From: Bacteriovoracia bacterium
GTDB taxonomy: Bacteria > Bdellovibrionota > Bacteriovoracia > Bacteriovoracales > Bacteriovoracaceae
DNA: 64,000 bases
Direction: 5' to 3'
Assembly: GCA_030431635.1 (NCBI GenBank)
Contig: JAUIIL010000009.1
Location: 1-64,000, forward strand
Shown here: in pieces, positions 33,135 through 42,818 of the stretch
Position numbering within the stretch: position 1 is the first letter of the stretch
Layout of the letters: every line of letters starts with the position of its first letter
The notes under the pieces: model-generated
Told to the model about the DNA's origin: nothing
The model's database searches: none
What the model saw: only the letters and a program-made list of their open reading frames with translations
Program-made: the position numbers and the translations under genes

Positions 33135-33668
33135 ATGAAGACATTTTTTTATAATACACTAAAACAAGATAGAAGCAATGTTTTAACTCTCTCTCTCTTT
33201 TCGCTACTCATAACTTTTAGTTTAACGACTGTTGATGTGATAGGAGAAGTAAGAGTGCACGCAAGTTTTGAGCATATTATTCTTGAACTATTAATTTTTA
33301 TCTCTTCTTTTGTGGGAGTTGTTGGTGTTGCGATCAGGTATTTAGAAGAAAGAAATTTACGTATAAGCAAGGGCAAAATTATTGATGAAATGGCAAGCGA
33401 ATTAGAGGTTTGGAAGTCAAAGGTTCAATCGCTCTCAACTCAATTCTTCCAAGCTGTGGATGATCAGCTTGAAAATTGGAAATTATCTAAAACTGAAAAA
33501 GACATAGCTATTTTGATTATTAAAGGTGCGAGTATTAAAGAGATCGCACAAGTGAGGAATGTGACAGAGAAAACGATTAGGGCCCATGCCTCATCTATCT
33601 ATAGAAAGTCAAAACTAAGTACCAGGTATGAATTGGCAGCATACTTTATAGACGGGCTTGTCGATTAA
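33135..33668 (+). CDS. Membrane-anchored LuxR-type regulator
   Basis: A 177-residue protein with two N-terminal membrane helices (about residues 15-35 and 50-70), a coiled linker and a C-terminal GerE helix-turn-helix (ASIKEIAQVRNVTEKTIRAHASSIYRKSKL). Lies between the divergent PAP2 gene and the convergent EptA-like gene, whose 3' end overlaps it by 23 bases. It may sense envelope state and control its neighbours; that is inference. GGGA-type site upstream. Confidence 0.82.
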   Translation: MKTFFYNTLKQDRSNVLTLSLFSLLITFSLTTVDVIGEVRVHASFEHIILELLIFISSFVGVVGVAIRYLEERNLRISKGKIIDEMASELEVWKSKVQSLSTQFFQAVDDQLENWKLSKTEKDIAILIIKGASIKEIAQVRNVTEKTIRAHASSIYRKSKLSTRYELAAYFIDGLVD

Positions 33669-35238
33669 AATGAGTCTTACAGCTTCGAAATAAGTCAAAC
33701 TCCTTTTGATATTTGGGATTATCGATTTCTAGAGCACCGAGCATTGAATGAAATAAATTGTCATGTGAAATTTTTTGATGAGTTTGTTTTTTCAAGCATT
33801 CTAGATTTAAATGAAAATCGCTTGTATAATTTTTAGAACTCCAAAAAATGAGAGGAATATGCTTTTGTTCCTCAGGCGCTAGCCAATAAGGTAGCCCATG
33901 AAGGTAAAGGTTATTTTCTCCTAAAGATTCACCATGATCTGAGATGTAGAGCATCGCTGTATTGGCGTTTGAGTATGTTTTCAAATTCTGTATAAGAGAG
34001 TAGAGAAAGTAGTCTGTTAAAAGAATCGTATTATCGTAAGTATTAATGATTTCTTCTTTTGAACAGGTATTTAATTTTTCAGTACGACACTCCGGTTTAA
34101 ATTTGGCAAAACGCTTTGGGTACCTTTTGAAATATGTTGGGCCATGACTTCCCAATTGATGAAAAACAAGCAATATCTTCTCCCCATGTTGAGAAATAAT
34201 ATCACTAAGACCGTCTAGCATTTTAAAGTCATAACCAGAGGTTTTTTTGTTTTCAACTCGTACACAAACACCTTTACAACCAGAGTTATTATCAATCCAA
34301 ACGACTTCAAAACCTGCTTTTTTGACAACGTCGAGAAGATTTTCTCGATTACTTTTTTCAGAAAACTGACCTTTTGGCAAATCTGAAAACATGCAAGGTA
34401 GGGAATTGGCCGTTGAAGTACCACAAGAATAAACATTTTTAAAACTCACTAGATTTTCTGTTTTTTTTAACAACGGGTTTGTCTCATGAAAATGATTATT
34501 TAATGAAAAATTTTGGGCCCTGGCCGTTTCTCCAATGACAAGGAAAAAAATAGTTTTTTTATGAATTGCCTTCCAATTAAATGAAAGTTTTGTTCCAGAA
34601 GTGATTTCTTCAAGTCGATGGTTCTTTTTATTGCCTTTATAAAAAACTTTTAGAGCATCAAGATAGTTAATAGGAACAAGAAGGTGTTTTATTTCACGAT
34701 GGGAACGTAAAAAAGAGCTGTACTCTTTATTAAGTCCAAAAAATAGAGATAAAATAAGAATAAAACTTGCACTTATGTTCATTATTTTAGATTTGATAGG
34801 CTGATGAATAATATTGAAACGAGAAAGAAAAAAGAAAGATGGCAAAAAGCCTAGAAGCAAAACAAAAAGCAGAAGTTCAAAATTCATAAACTCTAAGGCT
34901 TCTTGAAAATTTGTTTCAAAAATATTAACCAACATACTTTTATCCACCATGACGTGGTAACGAGTCATAAAGTATAGACACAATGAGTTATTGATTAATA
35001 AAATAGGAATATTAAAGCGAGCTACTTTTTTGGTTAATAAGAGATGAAAGAGAATATTAAATAGGCAGAGAATAAATAAAATAAAAGAAAGAAGGAAAAT
35101 AACTTTTCCTCTTAAATTATCTTCATAGTGAAGACCTAAGTATTGAAAAAATCCAATATTGTAAATTAAGTTAAAAATTGAAAAATAAATGATAAAGACA
35201 CTACTTTTAAGTGTATATTTTCTCTTAAAGAATTTCAT
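33646..35238 (-). CDS. eptA: EptA-like lipid phosphoethanolamine transferase
   Basis: A 530-residue inner-membrane enzyme with five N-terminal membrane helices and a periplasmic sulfatase-fold domain. VIGETARAQNFSLN supplies the metal-binding Glu, SCGTSTANSLPCMFS the catalytic Thr274, and SDHGESLGENNLYLHG further metal ligands; cysteines for the usual disulfides are present (CKGVC). Members add phosphoethanolamine to lipid A and confer cationic-peptide resistance. Its neighbours (PAP2, membrane LuxR) suggest a lipid A remodelling set. The exact acceptor is not shown. Confidence 0.9.
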   Translation of the reverse strand: MKFFKRKYTLKSSVFIIYFSIFNLIYNIGFFQYLGLHYEDNLRGKVIFLLSFILFILCLFNILFHLLLTKKVARFNIPILLINNSLCLYFMTRYHVMVDKSMLVNIFETNFQEALEFMNFELLLFVLLLGFLPSFFFLSRFNIIHQPIKSKIMNISASFILILSLFFGLNKEYSSFLRSHREIKHLLVPINYLDALKVFYKGNKKNHRLEEITSGTKLSFNWKAIHKKTIFFLVIGETARAQNFSLNNHFHETNPLLKKTENLVSFKNVYSCGTSTANSLPCMFSDLPKGQFSEKSNRENLLDVVKKAGFEVVWIDNNSGCKGVCVRVENKKTSGYDFKMLDGLSDIISQHGEKILLVFHQLGSHGPTYFKRYPKRFAKFKPECRTEKLNTCSKEEIINTYDNTILLTDYFLYSLIQNLKTYSNANTAMLYISDHGESLGENNLYLHGLPYWLAPEEQKHIPLIFWSSKNYTSDFHLNLECLKKQTHQKISHDNLFHSMLGALEIDNPKYQKEFDLFRSCKTHFNRQARL

Positions 35239-35413
35239 GACTTAAGGCTATAGTTTTTTTCTCGAAGGGAAATTAGACAAAAGTGAAGATACACGGGACA
35301 TATGGGTCTATTGATATTGGACAAATGACCTATTTAGGTTAAATAAGAAGGTTTCTTCCCCATCTTTAAAGAAATGCTTGATTGAGCAGAGGGTTTTGCT
35401 TCATAATGAGAAA

Positions 35414-35716
35414 ATGGAATTTAAAAAGATAATAATAGATCCAGATATTGAGGATATTATTCCTTCTTTTATTGAAAATACAATCCTAGATTTTAATAAA
35501 ATGAGATTAGCGTACTCCCAAAAAGATTTAGAGGAAATGAGAAGCGTATGCCATACGGTACTGGGGACTGCGGAGTCATATGGTTTTGTAGAACTTGATG
35601 AGATTGTTAGGAAATTACAAACATCTCTTAAAGAAAACAATTCTGATGAAATAGAAGAAAGTTTTAATCTGCTAACCTCTCATATAGATTTTATTAAAAA
35701 AGAATTTTCGGTTTAA
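35414..35716 (+). CDS. Stand-alone HPt phosphotransfer protein
   Basis: About 100 residues, single histidine-phosphotransfer helix bundle with the phospho-histidine motif CHTVLGTAESYGF. The ATG at 35414 gives a typical HPt start (IDPDIEDIIPSFIENT); a TTG at 35378 would add 12 residues with no better ribosome site. Its 3' end meets the convergent response-regulator gene with a 4-base overlap. It probably relays phosphate for the hybrid kinase at 37302, which lacks an HPt domain. Confidence 0.75.
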   Translation: MEFKKIIIDPDIEDIIPSFIENTILDFNKMRLAYSQKDLEEMRSVCHTVLGTAESYGFVELDEIVRKLQTSLKENNSDEIEESFNLLTSHIDFIKKEFSV

Positions 35717-36417
35717 TGATGGCTTTGTTTTTTTATGAACCATGCTTTTGCTTGAGCAATAGTTTCTTGGTTTTCAATACCATACTCTAAAAAAAGACGG
35801 TATTGATTTTCTGAAATCTTAGAATTTCTCGTAACCATCAACTTTAAAGAATCCTTGTTAAAAATTTCTGGGAAAAGACTTGAACTAACCTCCAAAACAC
35901 TTCCTTTGCTAATACAACTATTTCCAACAAGAGTGACTCCAAATTGCTCAATTGAGGATAAAGTGTATTCGGTATGGATGTAGGCAGAACTAAACCCAGA
36001 AGGGACTTTGCCAGTTGATAGAGAACTATGAAAAGTTTGCTGTGCTTTAATGATGTGTTCTACTTTAGTTAAAAGAAGATCGATATCAAGGGGTTTTTTA
36101 GCATAATCATTGGCCCCGCAGTCTAAGGCATGGGTGATTTTTTCACTACTATCATCTCTAGATAAAATAATAACAGGAATTGTTAGTTTCAACTTCTCTC
36201 TTAATAGTCTTAAAAGTGTAAAGCCAGCTTCTTGCCCTTCCTCAAGATTAAGGTCAATAAGAAAACAGTCCCATTTTTCACTAGATTGAACTTTGGTTAA
36301 AAAGGCTTTTACAGTGCTAGTTGTTGCTAACTCGATAGGAGTTTTTTCAATTTTTTTCTCTAAAAGAGCGTTAAACTTGGGATCATCATCAAGAGATAAA
36401 AACTTTATTTTCTTCAT
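35713..36417 (-). CDS. Response regulator with PilZ-like C-terminus
   Basis: A 234-residue protein: REC domain (residues 1-125; SLDDDPKF acid pocket, FLIDLNL phospho-Asp about 55, KKPLD switch lysine) and a C-terminal part (GKVPSGFSSAYIHTEYTL..., GSVLEVSSSLFPEI) like the PilZ-type or beta-rich output domains seen in this lineage. It is the second gene of an operon with another REC protein (ATGA overlap). Output domain identity is uncertain. Confidence 0.78.
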   Translation of the reverse strand: MKKIKFLSLDDDPKFNALLEKKIEKTPIELATTSTVKAFLTKVQSSEKWDCFLIDLNLEEGQEAGFTLLRLLREKLKLTIPVIILSRDDSSEKITHALDCGANDYAKKPLDIDLLLTKVEHIIKAQQTFHSSLSTGKVPSGFSSAYIHTEYTLSSIEQFGVTLVGNSCISKGSVLEVSSSLFPEIFNKDSLKLMVTRNSKISENQYRLFLEYGIENQETIAQAKAWFIKKQSHH

Positions 36418-37115
36418 TTAGAGGTTCTCCAACTTGATTTAAGCTGCCTTAACGTTGATGCCTCTTTATCGCTTACACCGATGATGGTACAAGATGTATC
36501 ATATAGACCCGGAGAAAGAGTCATTGATCTTTCGCTTGTTCTTAACTGTTTAATAGGTTTTATATATTCGCGAAGATGAATAAAGTTAATGGTAAAAAGA
36601 GTATTTTCATTAAAATTGATGGCTGATTGTAGCTTACAATTGGCTTCACCTATTTCTAAGACTTCAGCTTCTGATTTCACTTCAACAGTGTTATCACCAT
36701 CACTGGGCTTGATTTCATATTTAAGAATTGTTGGTTTATCTTTCAGTGCTTTTTTCACTTTCATCAAAAACCAATCAGGGCGTATTGGCTTGAGGATATA
36801 GTCTGAAGCTCCTAAATCATACATCTTATTCACAACAGACTTACGATCATTGGCCGAGCATACGATAATTTGTATTTGTTGTAGTTCAAAAGAGCTTTGT
36901 CTTTCAAGTAAAAGCCGAGCACCTGATTCTTTTTTAGATAAATTGAGATCAAGAACAATTAAATCGGGGCCTATCTCTTTTACTAGATCGTAGGTAGATG
37001 TTAAGTCACTACAGGTAAAAACCTTGTATCCTTTGTTTTCCAAAATTTTTTTTACCCATTCAATAAACTTAGGGTCATCATCAACTACAATAATTTTTTT
37101 GCTGCTAAAATCCAT
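36414..37115 (-). CDS. Response regulator with beta-rich output domain
   Basis: A 233-residue protein with REC domain (VVDDDPKF, IVLDLNLS phospho-Asp about 55, KPIRP) and an output domain resembling that of the downstream regulator (LYDTSCTIIGV tail), again possibly PilZ-related. Translation is coupled to the next gene by a 4-base overlap. AGGA upstream of the ATG. Together with the HPt protein and hybrid kinase it forms a local phosphorelay. Confidence 0.78.
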   Translation of the reverse strand: MDFSSKKIIVVDDDPKFIEWVKKILENKGYKVFTCSDLTSTYDLVKEIGPDLIVLDLNLSKKESGARLLLERQSSFELQQIQIIVCSANDRKSVVNKMYDLGASDYILKPIRPDWFLMKVKKALKDKPTILKYEIKPSDGDNTVEVKSEAEVLEIGEANCKLQSAINFNENTLFTINFIHLREYIKPIKQLRTSERSMTLSPGLYDTSCTIIGVSDKEASTLRQLKSSWRTSK

Positions 37116-37301
37116 ATATTCCTATTAAAAAAGCGATATGTTTATTTTAATCGTAAAAGATTAAAATAAACATTAGTGATTGTAAGTTTTTTTTTACCTT
37201 TGAGTGGACGAGTGTAACTGTCAGGAAAAGACTTATTGATACTGTAGTGCTTTAATATTTAAGACTTTATGCCGATAGTAGAACTAAGGTAGGGAGTTAA
37301 A

Positions 37302-40300
37302 ATGAAGAAGGCACCTAGAGATAAAAATGAACAAAAACGTCTCGAAAGTTTACGGGCATTAAGAGTTCTAGATACTCCTCCTGATAAAGATTTTGATGAG
37401 ATAGTTCAAATTGTTTCAGAGGTTCTACAGGTTCCAATAGTTTTGATTTCTTTGGTTGATGAAAATAGGCAGTGGTTCAAGGCATCTGTTGGGATTGATG
37501 TAAAAGAAACTGAACGAGATTTGGCCTTTTGTTCTCATACTGTTCTTGATAATGGGCCACTTATTGTAAAAAACTCATTAGAAGATGAAAGGTTTTTTGA
37601 TAATCCACTTGTCTTAAATGACCCCAAAGTTATTTTTTATGCAGGTGTTCCTCTTGAAACGAGTACTGGTTACAATATTGGAACATTATGTGCTATTGAT
37701 AGTAGACCAAGAGAGTTATCTGAAGAACAGTTAAGGATGTTGCAATCCTTTAGTAGAATTATTATTAATCAATTAGAGAGTAAAGTTAAAATTAAGGAGC
37801 TGGGGGTTTTCTCTAAAATGATGGAGAAAATTCACTCTTTAAATAACACTAAGTTTTTAAATAAGGACGAACTCTTTCTTGAGTATTTAAAAACGGGCTC
37901 ACAGGTTCTGGGTTTAAACTTTGGAATTGTGAGTAAAGTAGATGGAAAAATTTATAAAGTCAAACAAGCTATATCCCCAGGTAATATCATAAAGAAGAAC
38001 TCAGAGTTCTCTCTTGTTGAAACCTATTGTAAAGAGGTGATTGGTCTTGAAAAAACAATTTTTCATGAGCATGTAGGAAACAATGATAAAATGCTCTCTC
38101 ATCCTGTCTATATAAACATGAAGTTGGAGTCTTATATCGGGACTCCCATATTTGCGGGGAACATATTATATGGGACTCTCAATTTTTCCTCCCAAGAAAT
38201 TCGGCGAAATAATTTTAGTGAGGATGAAATTCGCTTTGTTGAAATTCTAGCACAAACAATAGGCAAAAAAATAGAATTACTTGAATCGAACGAAAAACAA
38301 GCAGTGGTACTAAGCGAGTTGGAGCAAGAAAAAGAGAGATCTCTTGATTTGATCCGTCTTGCTTCAGACGGTGTTCATATCCTTGATACAGAAGGAAATG
38401 TAGTTGAGTGTAGTGATTCCTTTGCGAGTTTATTGGGATACAATAGAAGAGAGGCAAAAAAACTCAATGTTAGAGATTGGGATAATAAATTTCCGCAGGA
38501 AGAATTAGTTCAAATAATAGATGACCTGATTAAGACCCCTCGAAAATTTACAACAGTACACAAGAAAAAGGATGGCTCTTTAATTGATGTTGAAATAAAT
38601 GCTCGTGGAGTTAACATAAACGGAGAAAATTTCTTATATGCATCATCAAGAGATATATCGGAGAATATAAAAAAAGATAATGAACTTCAAGAAAGTCTTC
38701 TTCAGTTTAGAACTTTAACAGAGCTAGCACCTGTTGGAATTTTTATGACAGACTTTAAAGGAGAATGCACCTATGTTAATCAAGCATGGTGTCTTTTTTC
38801 TGGGTTAGATTCTGAAAAAGCAATGAAGCAAGGATGGGTTGAGGCCATTTTAGAATCAGAAAGGGAATCAGTTTTTAAAGATTGGAACCAGGCGGCCATT
38901 TCAAATCAAGATTTTCAGAGAGAGATTAAGTTTAGAAACGTTAAAAGCGGGAAGGTCTATCACCTTTATACAAAAGCGACACCTCTCAGAACAAAGGCAG
39001 GAGAGGTTTTTGGTTATATTGGGATTAATCTAGATCTAGGCCATCAAAAAAAGGTTGAGAAAGAACTTAAGAGAGCTAGAGATGAGGCCATCAAAAATTC
39101 TCAAGCAAAATCTATTTTTCTCTCAAATATGAGTCATGAAATTCGGACTCCCTTGAACTCAATTGTAGGGCTTTCAGATATACTCTCTGACTTGTCTTTA
39201 ACCTCAGAGCAACATGATTATGTTTCAACTTTGAAAAACTCAAGTGAGTTACTGCTAAATATTGTAAATGACATTTTAGATTTATCAAAAATTGAAGCAG
39301 GTGAGATGTCACTTGAGAGTAAGCCTTTTAGTTTTGAAAATATGTTTGAAGATTTAATAGATTTATTTTCTCATCAGGTGAAAGAGAAAAGGTTGAGTTT
39401 TGATTACTTTATAGAGGAAGATTTTCATCGTTGCTATGTAGGTGATTATGTAAGAATTAAACAAGTTTTAATAAACCTGATAGGTAATGCTTTGAAATTT
39501 ACAGTATCGGGAAATATTACTTTCTCAATAGAGAAAAATAGGAATGCAAAGCGTAGAGGAAATATTCTTGTTACCGTATCTGATACAGGTATTGGGATTG
39601 CTAAAGAAAGGTTGAAGTCAATCTTTAAAAACTTTACCCAAGCAGAGTCGAGTACAACAAGAAAGTTTGGGGGGACAGGTTTAGGTCTATCAATTACTAA
39701 GCAGCTTTCGATATTAATGAAAGGAGATGTGTGGGTTGAGAGCCAAGAGAAAAAAGGAAGCAAGTTTTTTGTTACCTTTGATCTTCCTGAGATAGAGGCT
39801 AATATTGTTGGTCATCGTTTCACTTCGCTAGAAGAAGCCAATATCCGTGCCGTTGTTGTTGACGATAATCCTATTAATCTAAAAATTTTAGAGAACACTC
39901 TTAATCTATGGGGAATAGAAGGGCAGTATGTCAAAACAAATCAAGAAGCAACTGAGCTTCTCTCTTCTGGTCAATATAATCTTTTAATAGTGGATTATCT
40001 TTTGAATGGAGAGAATGGAATGGATCTTCTTCATAAGTTTAAAGAAGAAATAAAGGCCAGTAAGTTTAAGGCCATCTGCTTAAGTTCTTTGGATGATCAT
40101 AAAATGATACAACAAATGGCAGAACTTGGATGTCCCGTTATTATTAGGCCTTCAAAGAAAATGGTTCTTTATTCAAAAATATGCGAACTTTTAAAATTAG
40201 AAGTAAGAAACTCTTCTGAGAGCATGCATCATATTGATTCTAAGGCAAAGCTTGATACTGAATATCTTAAAAAAATTAATCTAAACATTCTCCTTGTTGA

Positions 40301-40673
40301 TGATACTCTGACTAACAGAAACTTAATAAAAGCTTATCTTAAAAACTTTCCTTATGAGATAGCTGAGGCAGTTAACGGAAAAGAAGCCCTCAAAATGATG
40401 AAGAAACAAAGATTTGACTTAGTCTTTATGGATATGCAAATGCCAGAAATGGATGGTTATACTGCCACTAGAAAGTTTCGTGAATGGGAGTTGTCAAATA
40501 GAAGTTTTAAAACGCCTATTATTGCTTTAAGTGCATACGCTCTCATTGAAGAGCAGAACAAAAGTCTGCAGTCTGGATGTAATAGCTATTTGTGTAAACC
40601 GATTAAAAAAGAGACTTTGCTTAACACGATTTATGGCCATGCTTATGAATTAATAAATAAAAAAACAGCTTAA
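37302..40673 (+). CDS. GAF-GAF-PAS-PAS hybrid histidine kinase with two REC domains
   Basis: A 1123-residue cytoplasmic sensor kinase. Order: GAF (residues 10-165; KRLESLRALRVLDTPPD), second GAF (about 190-335), two PAS domains (about 345-470 and 475-600), HisKA with phospho-His612 (SHEIRTPLNS), HATPase (VSDTGIGIA, GGTGLGLSI), a first REC with Asp898 (LLIVDYLL) and a second REC with Asp1044 (LVFMDMQMPEMDG). No membrane segment and no HPt domain, so the separate HPt at 35414 is its likely partner. GGGAG precedes the start. Confidence 0.92.
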   Translation: MKKAPRDKNEQKRLESLRALRVLDTPPDKDFDEIVQIVSEVLQVPIVLISLVDENRQWFKASVGIDVKETERDLAFCSHTVLDNGPLIVKNSLEDERFFDNPLVLNDPKVIFYAGVPLETSTGYNIGTLCAIDSRPRELSEEQLRMLQSFSRIIINQLESKVKIKELGVFSKMMEKIHSLNNTKFLNKDELFLEYLKTGSQVLGLNFGIVSKVDGKIYKVKQAISPGNIIKKNSEFSLVETYCKEVIGLEKTIFHEHVGNNDKMLSHPVYINMKLESYIGTPIFAGNILYGTLNFSSQEIRRNNFSEDEIRFVEILAQTIGKKIELLESNEKQAVVLSELEQEKERSLDLIRLASDGVHILDTEGNVVECSDSFASLLGYNRREAKKLNVRDWDNKFPQEELVQIIDDLIKTPRKFTTVHKKKDGSLIDVEINARGVNINGENFLYASSRDISENIKKDNELQESLLQFRTLTELAPVGIFMTDFKGECTYVNQAWCLFSGLDSEKAMKQGWVEAILESERESVFKDWNQAAISNQDFQREIKFRNVKSGKVYHLYTKATPLRTKAGEVFGYIGINLDLGHQKKVEKELKRARDEAIKNSQAKSIFLSNMSHEIRTPLNSIVGLSDILSDLSLTSEQHDYVSTLKNSSELLLNIVNDILDLSKIEAGEMSLESKPFSFENMFEDLIDLFSHQVKEKRLSFDYFIEEDFHRCYVGDYVRIKQVLINLIGNALKFTVSGNITFSIEKNRNAKRRGNILVTVSDTGIGIAKERLKSIFKNFTQAESSTTRKFGGTGLGLSITKQLSILMKGDVWVESQEKKGSKFFVTFDLPEIEANIVGHRFTSLEEANIRAVVVDDNPINLKILENTLNLWGIEGQYVKTNQEATELLSSGQYNLLIVDYLLNGENGMDLLHKFKEEIKASKFKAICLSSLDDHKMIQQMAELGCPVIIRPSKKMVLYSKICELLKLEVRNSSESMHHIDSKAKLDTEYLKKINLNILLVDDTLTNRNLIKAYLKNFPYEIAEAVNGKEALKMMKKQRFDLVFMDMQMPEMDGYTATRKFREWELSNRSFKTPIIALSAYALIEEQNKSLQSGCNSYLCKPIKKETLLNTIYGHAYELINKKTA

Positions 40674-40785
40674 ATCGATGTTTTTGCTCTTCTAGTCTCT
40701 GTACATTTTACCCTTAGGGTTTTTAGCCTTGCATCGCACCAGGAATAAGACTATGAATAAAGGACGATAGTCTTGGAGGTTAACT

Positions 40786-41166
40786 ATGAAAGTCTTATTA
40801 CTAGCGCTAGTTATATCAAGTTCTTATGCGTCCAAAATCAGCTTTACAGTCAAACAAGTTCCTTATGCTCACAAAAGTTTTGCAAAAACGAGGCATGGCC
40901 TATCCTTTATGGCCATCTATCAGAAATTGCAGGACATTGGCTGTGAGAATATAGATATCAAAAGTGAGTTTGAGAAAAATAAGTATGGTTGGATCAAGCA
41001 ATTTAAATGGAGAGGACAATACGAAGTTAAGGCCGATTGTAGTGATAAAGTAGAAAAACTAACTGCGGTTGAAGAGGATAGCATCACCTCCAAAGTCATG
41101 ATTGTTCAGAATGGAGTAAAGAGTCCCTTTCTAACAGATAAAGAATTAAACCCTCGTCATTACTAA
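40786..41166 (+). CDS. Small exported protein
   Basis: A 126-residue protein with a signal peptide ending at SYA. The mature part is basic and beta/alpha mixed with two cysteines (GCENID, DCSDK) that may form a disulfide. No family recognised. A clean terminator follows immediately, so it is a monocistronic gene; GGAGG precedes the start. Confidence 0.65.
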   Translation: MKVLLLALVISSSYASKISFTVKQVPYAHKSFAKTRHGLSFMAIYQKLQDIGCENIDIKSEFEKNKYGWIKQFKWRGQYEVKADCSDKVEKLTAVEEDSITSKVMIVQNGVKSPFLTDKELNPRHY

Positions 41167-41169
41167 AAG

Positions 41170-41195
41170 AAGGAGTCTTGTAAGACTCCTTTTTC
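41170..41195 (+). terminator. Rho-independent terminator
   Basis: AAGGAGTC...GACTCCTT stem (arms 41170-41177 and 41184-41191) with a short loop and TTTTT-type tail, directly after the small exported gene. Confidence 0.85.
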
Positions 41196-41268
41196 ACTTT
41201 CTTATATATTCAAAGCAATAAAATAGTTATACTCACCTAAGAATCTATTCTTTGAAAAGGAAAAGTGC

Positions 41269-42147
41269 ATGTCTCGTGATCATGCTCATCATCATCATCA
41301 TGGGAGCAAAAATATTTTGCTCGCCTTTGCTCTAAATGCTGTTTTTGCTTTGATAGAACTAGTGGGTGGTTATCTCACTAATAGTGTTGCCATATATTCT
41401 GATGCTCTTCATGACTTTGGAGATAGTCTTGCCTTATTATTTTCTTATTTTGCAGAAAAATTGAGTCAAAAAGAAGCAGACGAGAAATTTACTTATGGCT
41501 ATAGACGCTTTTCTGTTTTATCAGCTTTTATCAATGGTATAATACTTCTTGTAGGGAGTCTGTTTGTTATCTTTGAGGCCATCAACCGGATTTCAACACC
41601 TGAACAAGTTAAACCCGAAGGGATGCTCGTTCTGGCCTTTTTAGGGATTATTGTCAATGCCATTGCAGCTTACCGATTATCTAAAGATGATGGAATGAAT
41701 CAGAGAATGGTTATGCTTCACCTTCTTGAAGATATCCTTGGTTGGATATCAGTTCTTATTGTTAGCCTCGTTTTGCTATACAAACCTTGGTATGTTCTTG
41801 ATTCAATCCTCTCTATTCTTATTTCGTTGATTGTTTTAAGAGGAGTTTATAAAAACTTTATGAAGGTCGGAGCGATTTTTTTGCAGAAATTTCCAGATGA
41901 CATTCAAATCGTTCAACTCCAAGAAAAAATTAAGAACTTAGAACTGGTTCAAGGTATTCATGCTGTAAGAGGTTGGTCAATTGATGAAGTTACTTCTTTT
42001 TTGAGTTTTCATATTAGTGTTCCTTCAGAAACGACGATTGATGCTGTTGATGAATTAAAACACAAAATAAAAAAAATATTAAAAGAATTTAATGTGGAGA
42101 ACTCTTCGATAGAATTTGAAAGCACGAAAAATCAATGCTCCCATTGA
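41269..42147 (+). CDS. CDF zinc/divalent-metal exporter
   Basis: A 292-residue cation diffusion facilitator with a His-rich N-terminus (HAHHHHH). Metal site: SDALHDFGDS (Asp45, Asp49) in TM2 and HLLEDILGW (His151, Asp155) in TM5. C-terminal domain with the usual ferredoxin-like cytoplasmic fold. CzcD/ZitB-type zinc export is the best guess. The MntP-like gene follows 10 bases later, so the two form a metal-efflux operon. Confidence 0.9.
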   Translation: MSRDHAHHHHHGSKNILLAFALNAVFALIELVGGYLTNSVAIYSDALHDFGDSLALLFSYFAEKLSQKEADEKFTYGYRRFSVLSAFINGIILLVGSLFVIFEAINRISTPEQVKPEGMLVLAFLGIIVNAIAAYRLSKDDGMNQRMVMLHLLEDILGWISVLIVSLVLLYKPWYVLDSILSILISLIVLRGVYKNFMKVGAIFLQKFPDDIQIVQLQEKIKNLELVQGIHAVRGWSIDEVTSFLSFHISVPSETTIDAVDELKHKIKKILKEFNVENSSIEFESTKNQCSH

Positions 42148-42157
42148 AATATGAAGT

Positions 42158-42724
42158 ATGGAATATTTATTAGAAGCAACGATCGTGGGCTTTGTTTTGA
42201 GTCTAGATTCATTCTCAGCAGCGCTGGCCCTTGGCTTTAGACCTCATAGCTTAGTCGATTTATTAAAATTTGCGTTAATATCCGGAGGCTCTGAGGCCCT
42301 AGTCGCTTTCATTGGTGTTCATATTGGAGAACAAATAATTTCTACTTATGATTTAATCGATCATTGGATAAGTTTCACTTTATTTACCCTTGTGGCCCTT
42401 CATATGATTTATGAGGCCACTGCTCTTTTAAAGGTCAAAGATGCTAATAATAGAGCACAGCAGTTTCATCCAATAAGTAAAATCTTAATTGTCTCTTTTG
42501 CAACGAGCTTAGATGCCTTTGCCGTTGGGCTTGGTCTTGGGGTTGCTCATAAACCACTAGAGTTGTTTATCCCCTCCATTGGCCTTTGGGCCTTTTTGGC
42601 CACAATCCTAGGAATGAGTATTGCTAGGAAGGCTTCTGAAAGATTAGGGCCATTTTTTATTCTATTTGGAGCTCTAATCCTTATTATTCTGGCAACGACC
42701 ACTCTCATAGAACATTTAGGGTAG
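42158..42724 (+). CDS. mntP: MntP-like manganese efflux protein
   Basis: A 188-residue inner-membrane protein with six spans and the two MntP repeats: SLDSFSAALALGF at the N-terminus and SLDAFAVGLGLGV in the middle, each with the essential aspartate. Exports Mn2+ in characterised bacteria. It is encoded just downstream of a CDF exporter. No manganese riboswitch (yybP-ykoY) was recognised upstream. Confidence 0.9.
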   Translation: MEYLLEATIVGFVLSLDSFSAALALGFRPHSLVDLLKFALISGGSEALVAFIGVHIGEQIISTYDLIDHWISFTLFTLVALHMIYEATALLKVKDANNRAQQFHPISKILIVSFATSLDAFAVGLGLGVAHKPLELFIPSIGLWAFLATILGMSIARKASERLGPFFILFGALILIILATTTLIEHLG

Positions 42725-42818
42725 TTCTCCATTTTTCGGTTGTATTTGACCTATAAAAAATTCCTTCTAAAGCTGCAAGGCGTTGTCATTAACTTGCTTT
42801 CTTTGTAAAATGATAAGT

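Noticed and set aside
40705-40725. Terminator after the large hybrid kinase (ACCC..GGGT with T run)
   Set aside because: Stem of only four base pairs; too weak to call.
41197-41268. Manganese (yybP-ykoY) riboswitch upstream of the CDF/MntP operon
   Set aside because: The leader is too short and lacks the conserved paired loops.
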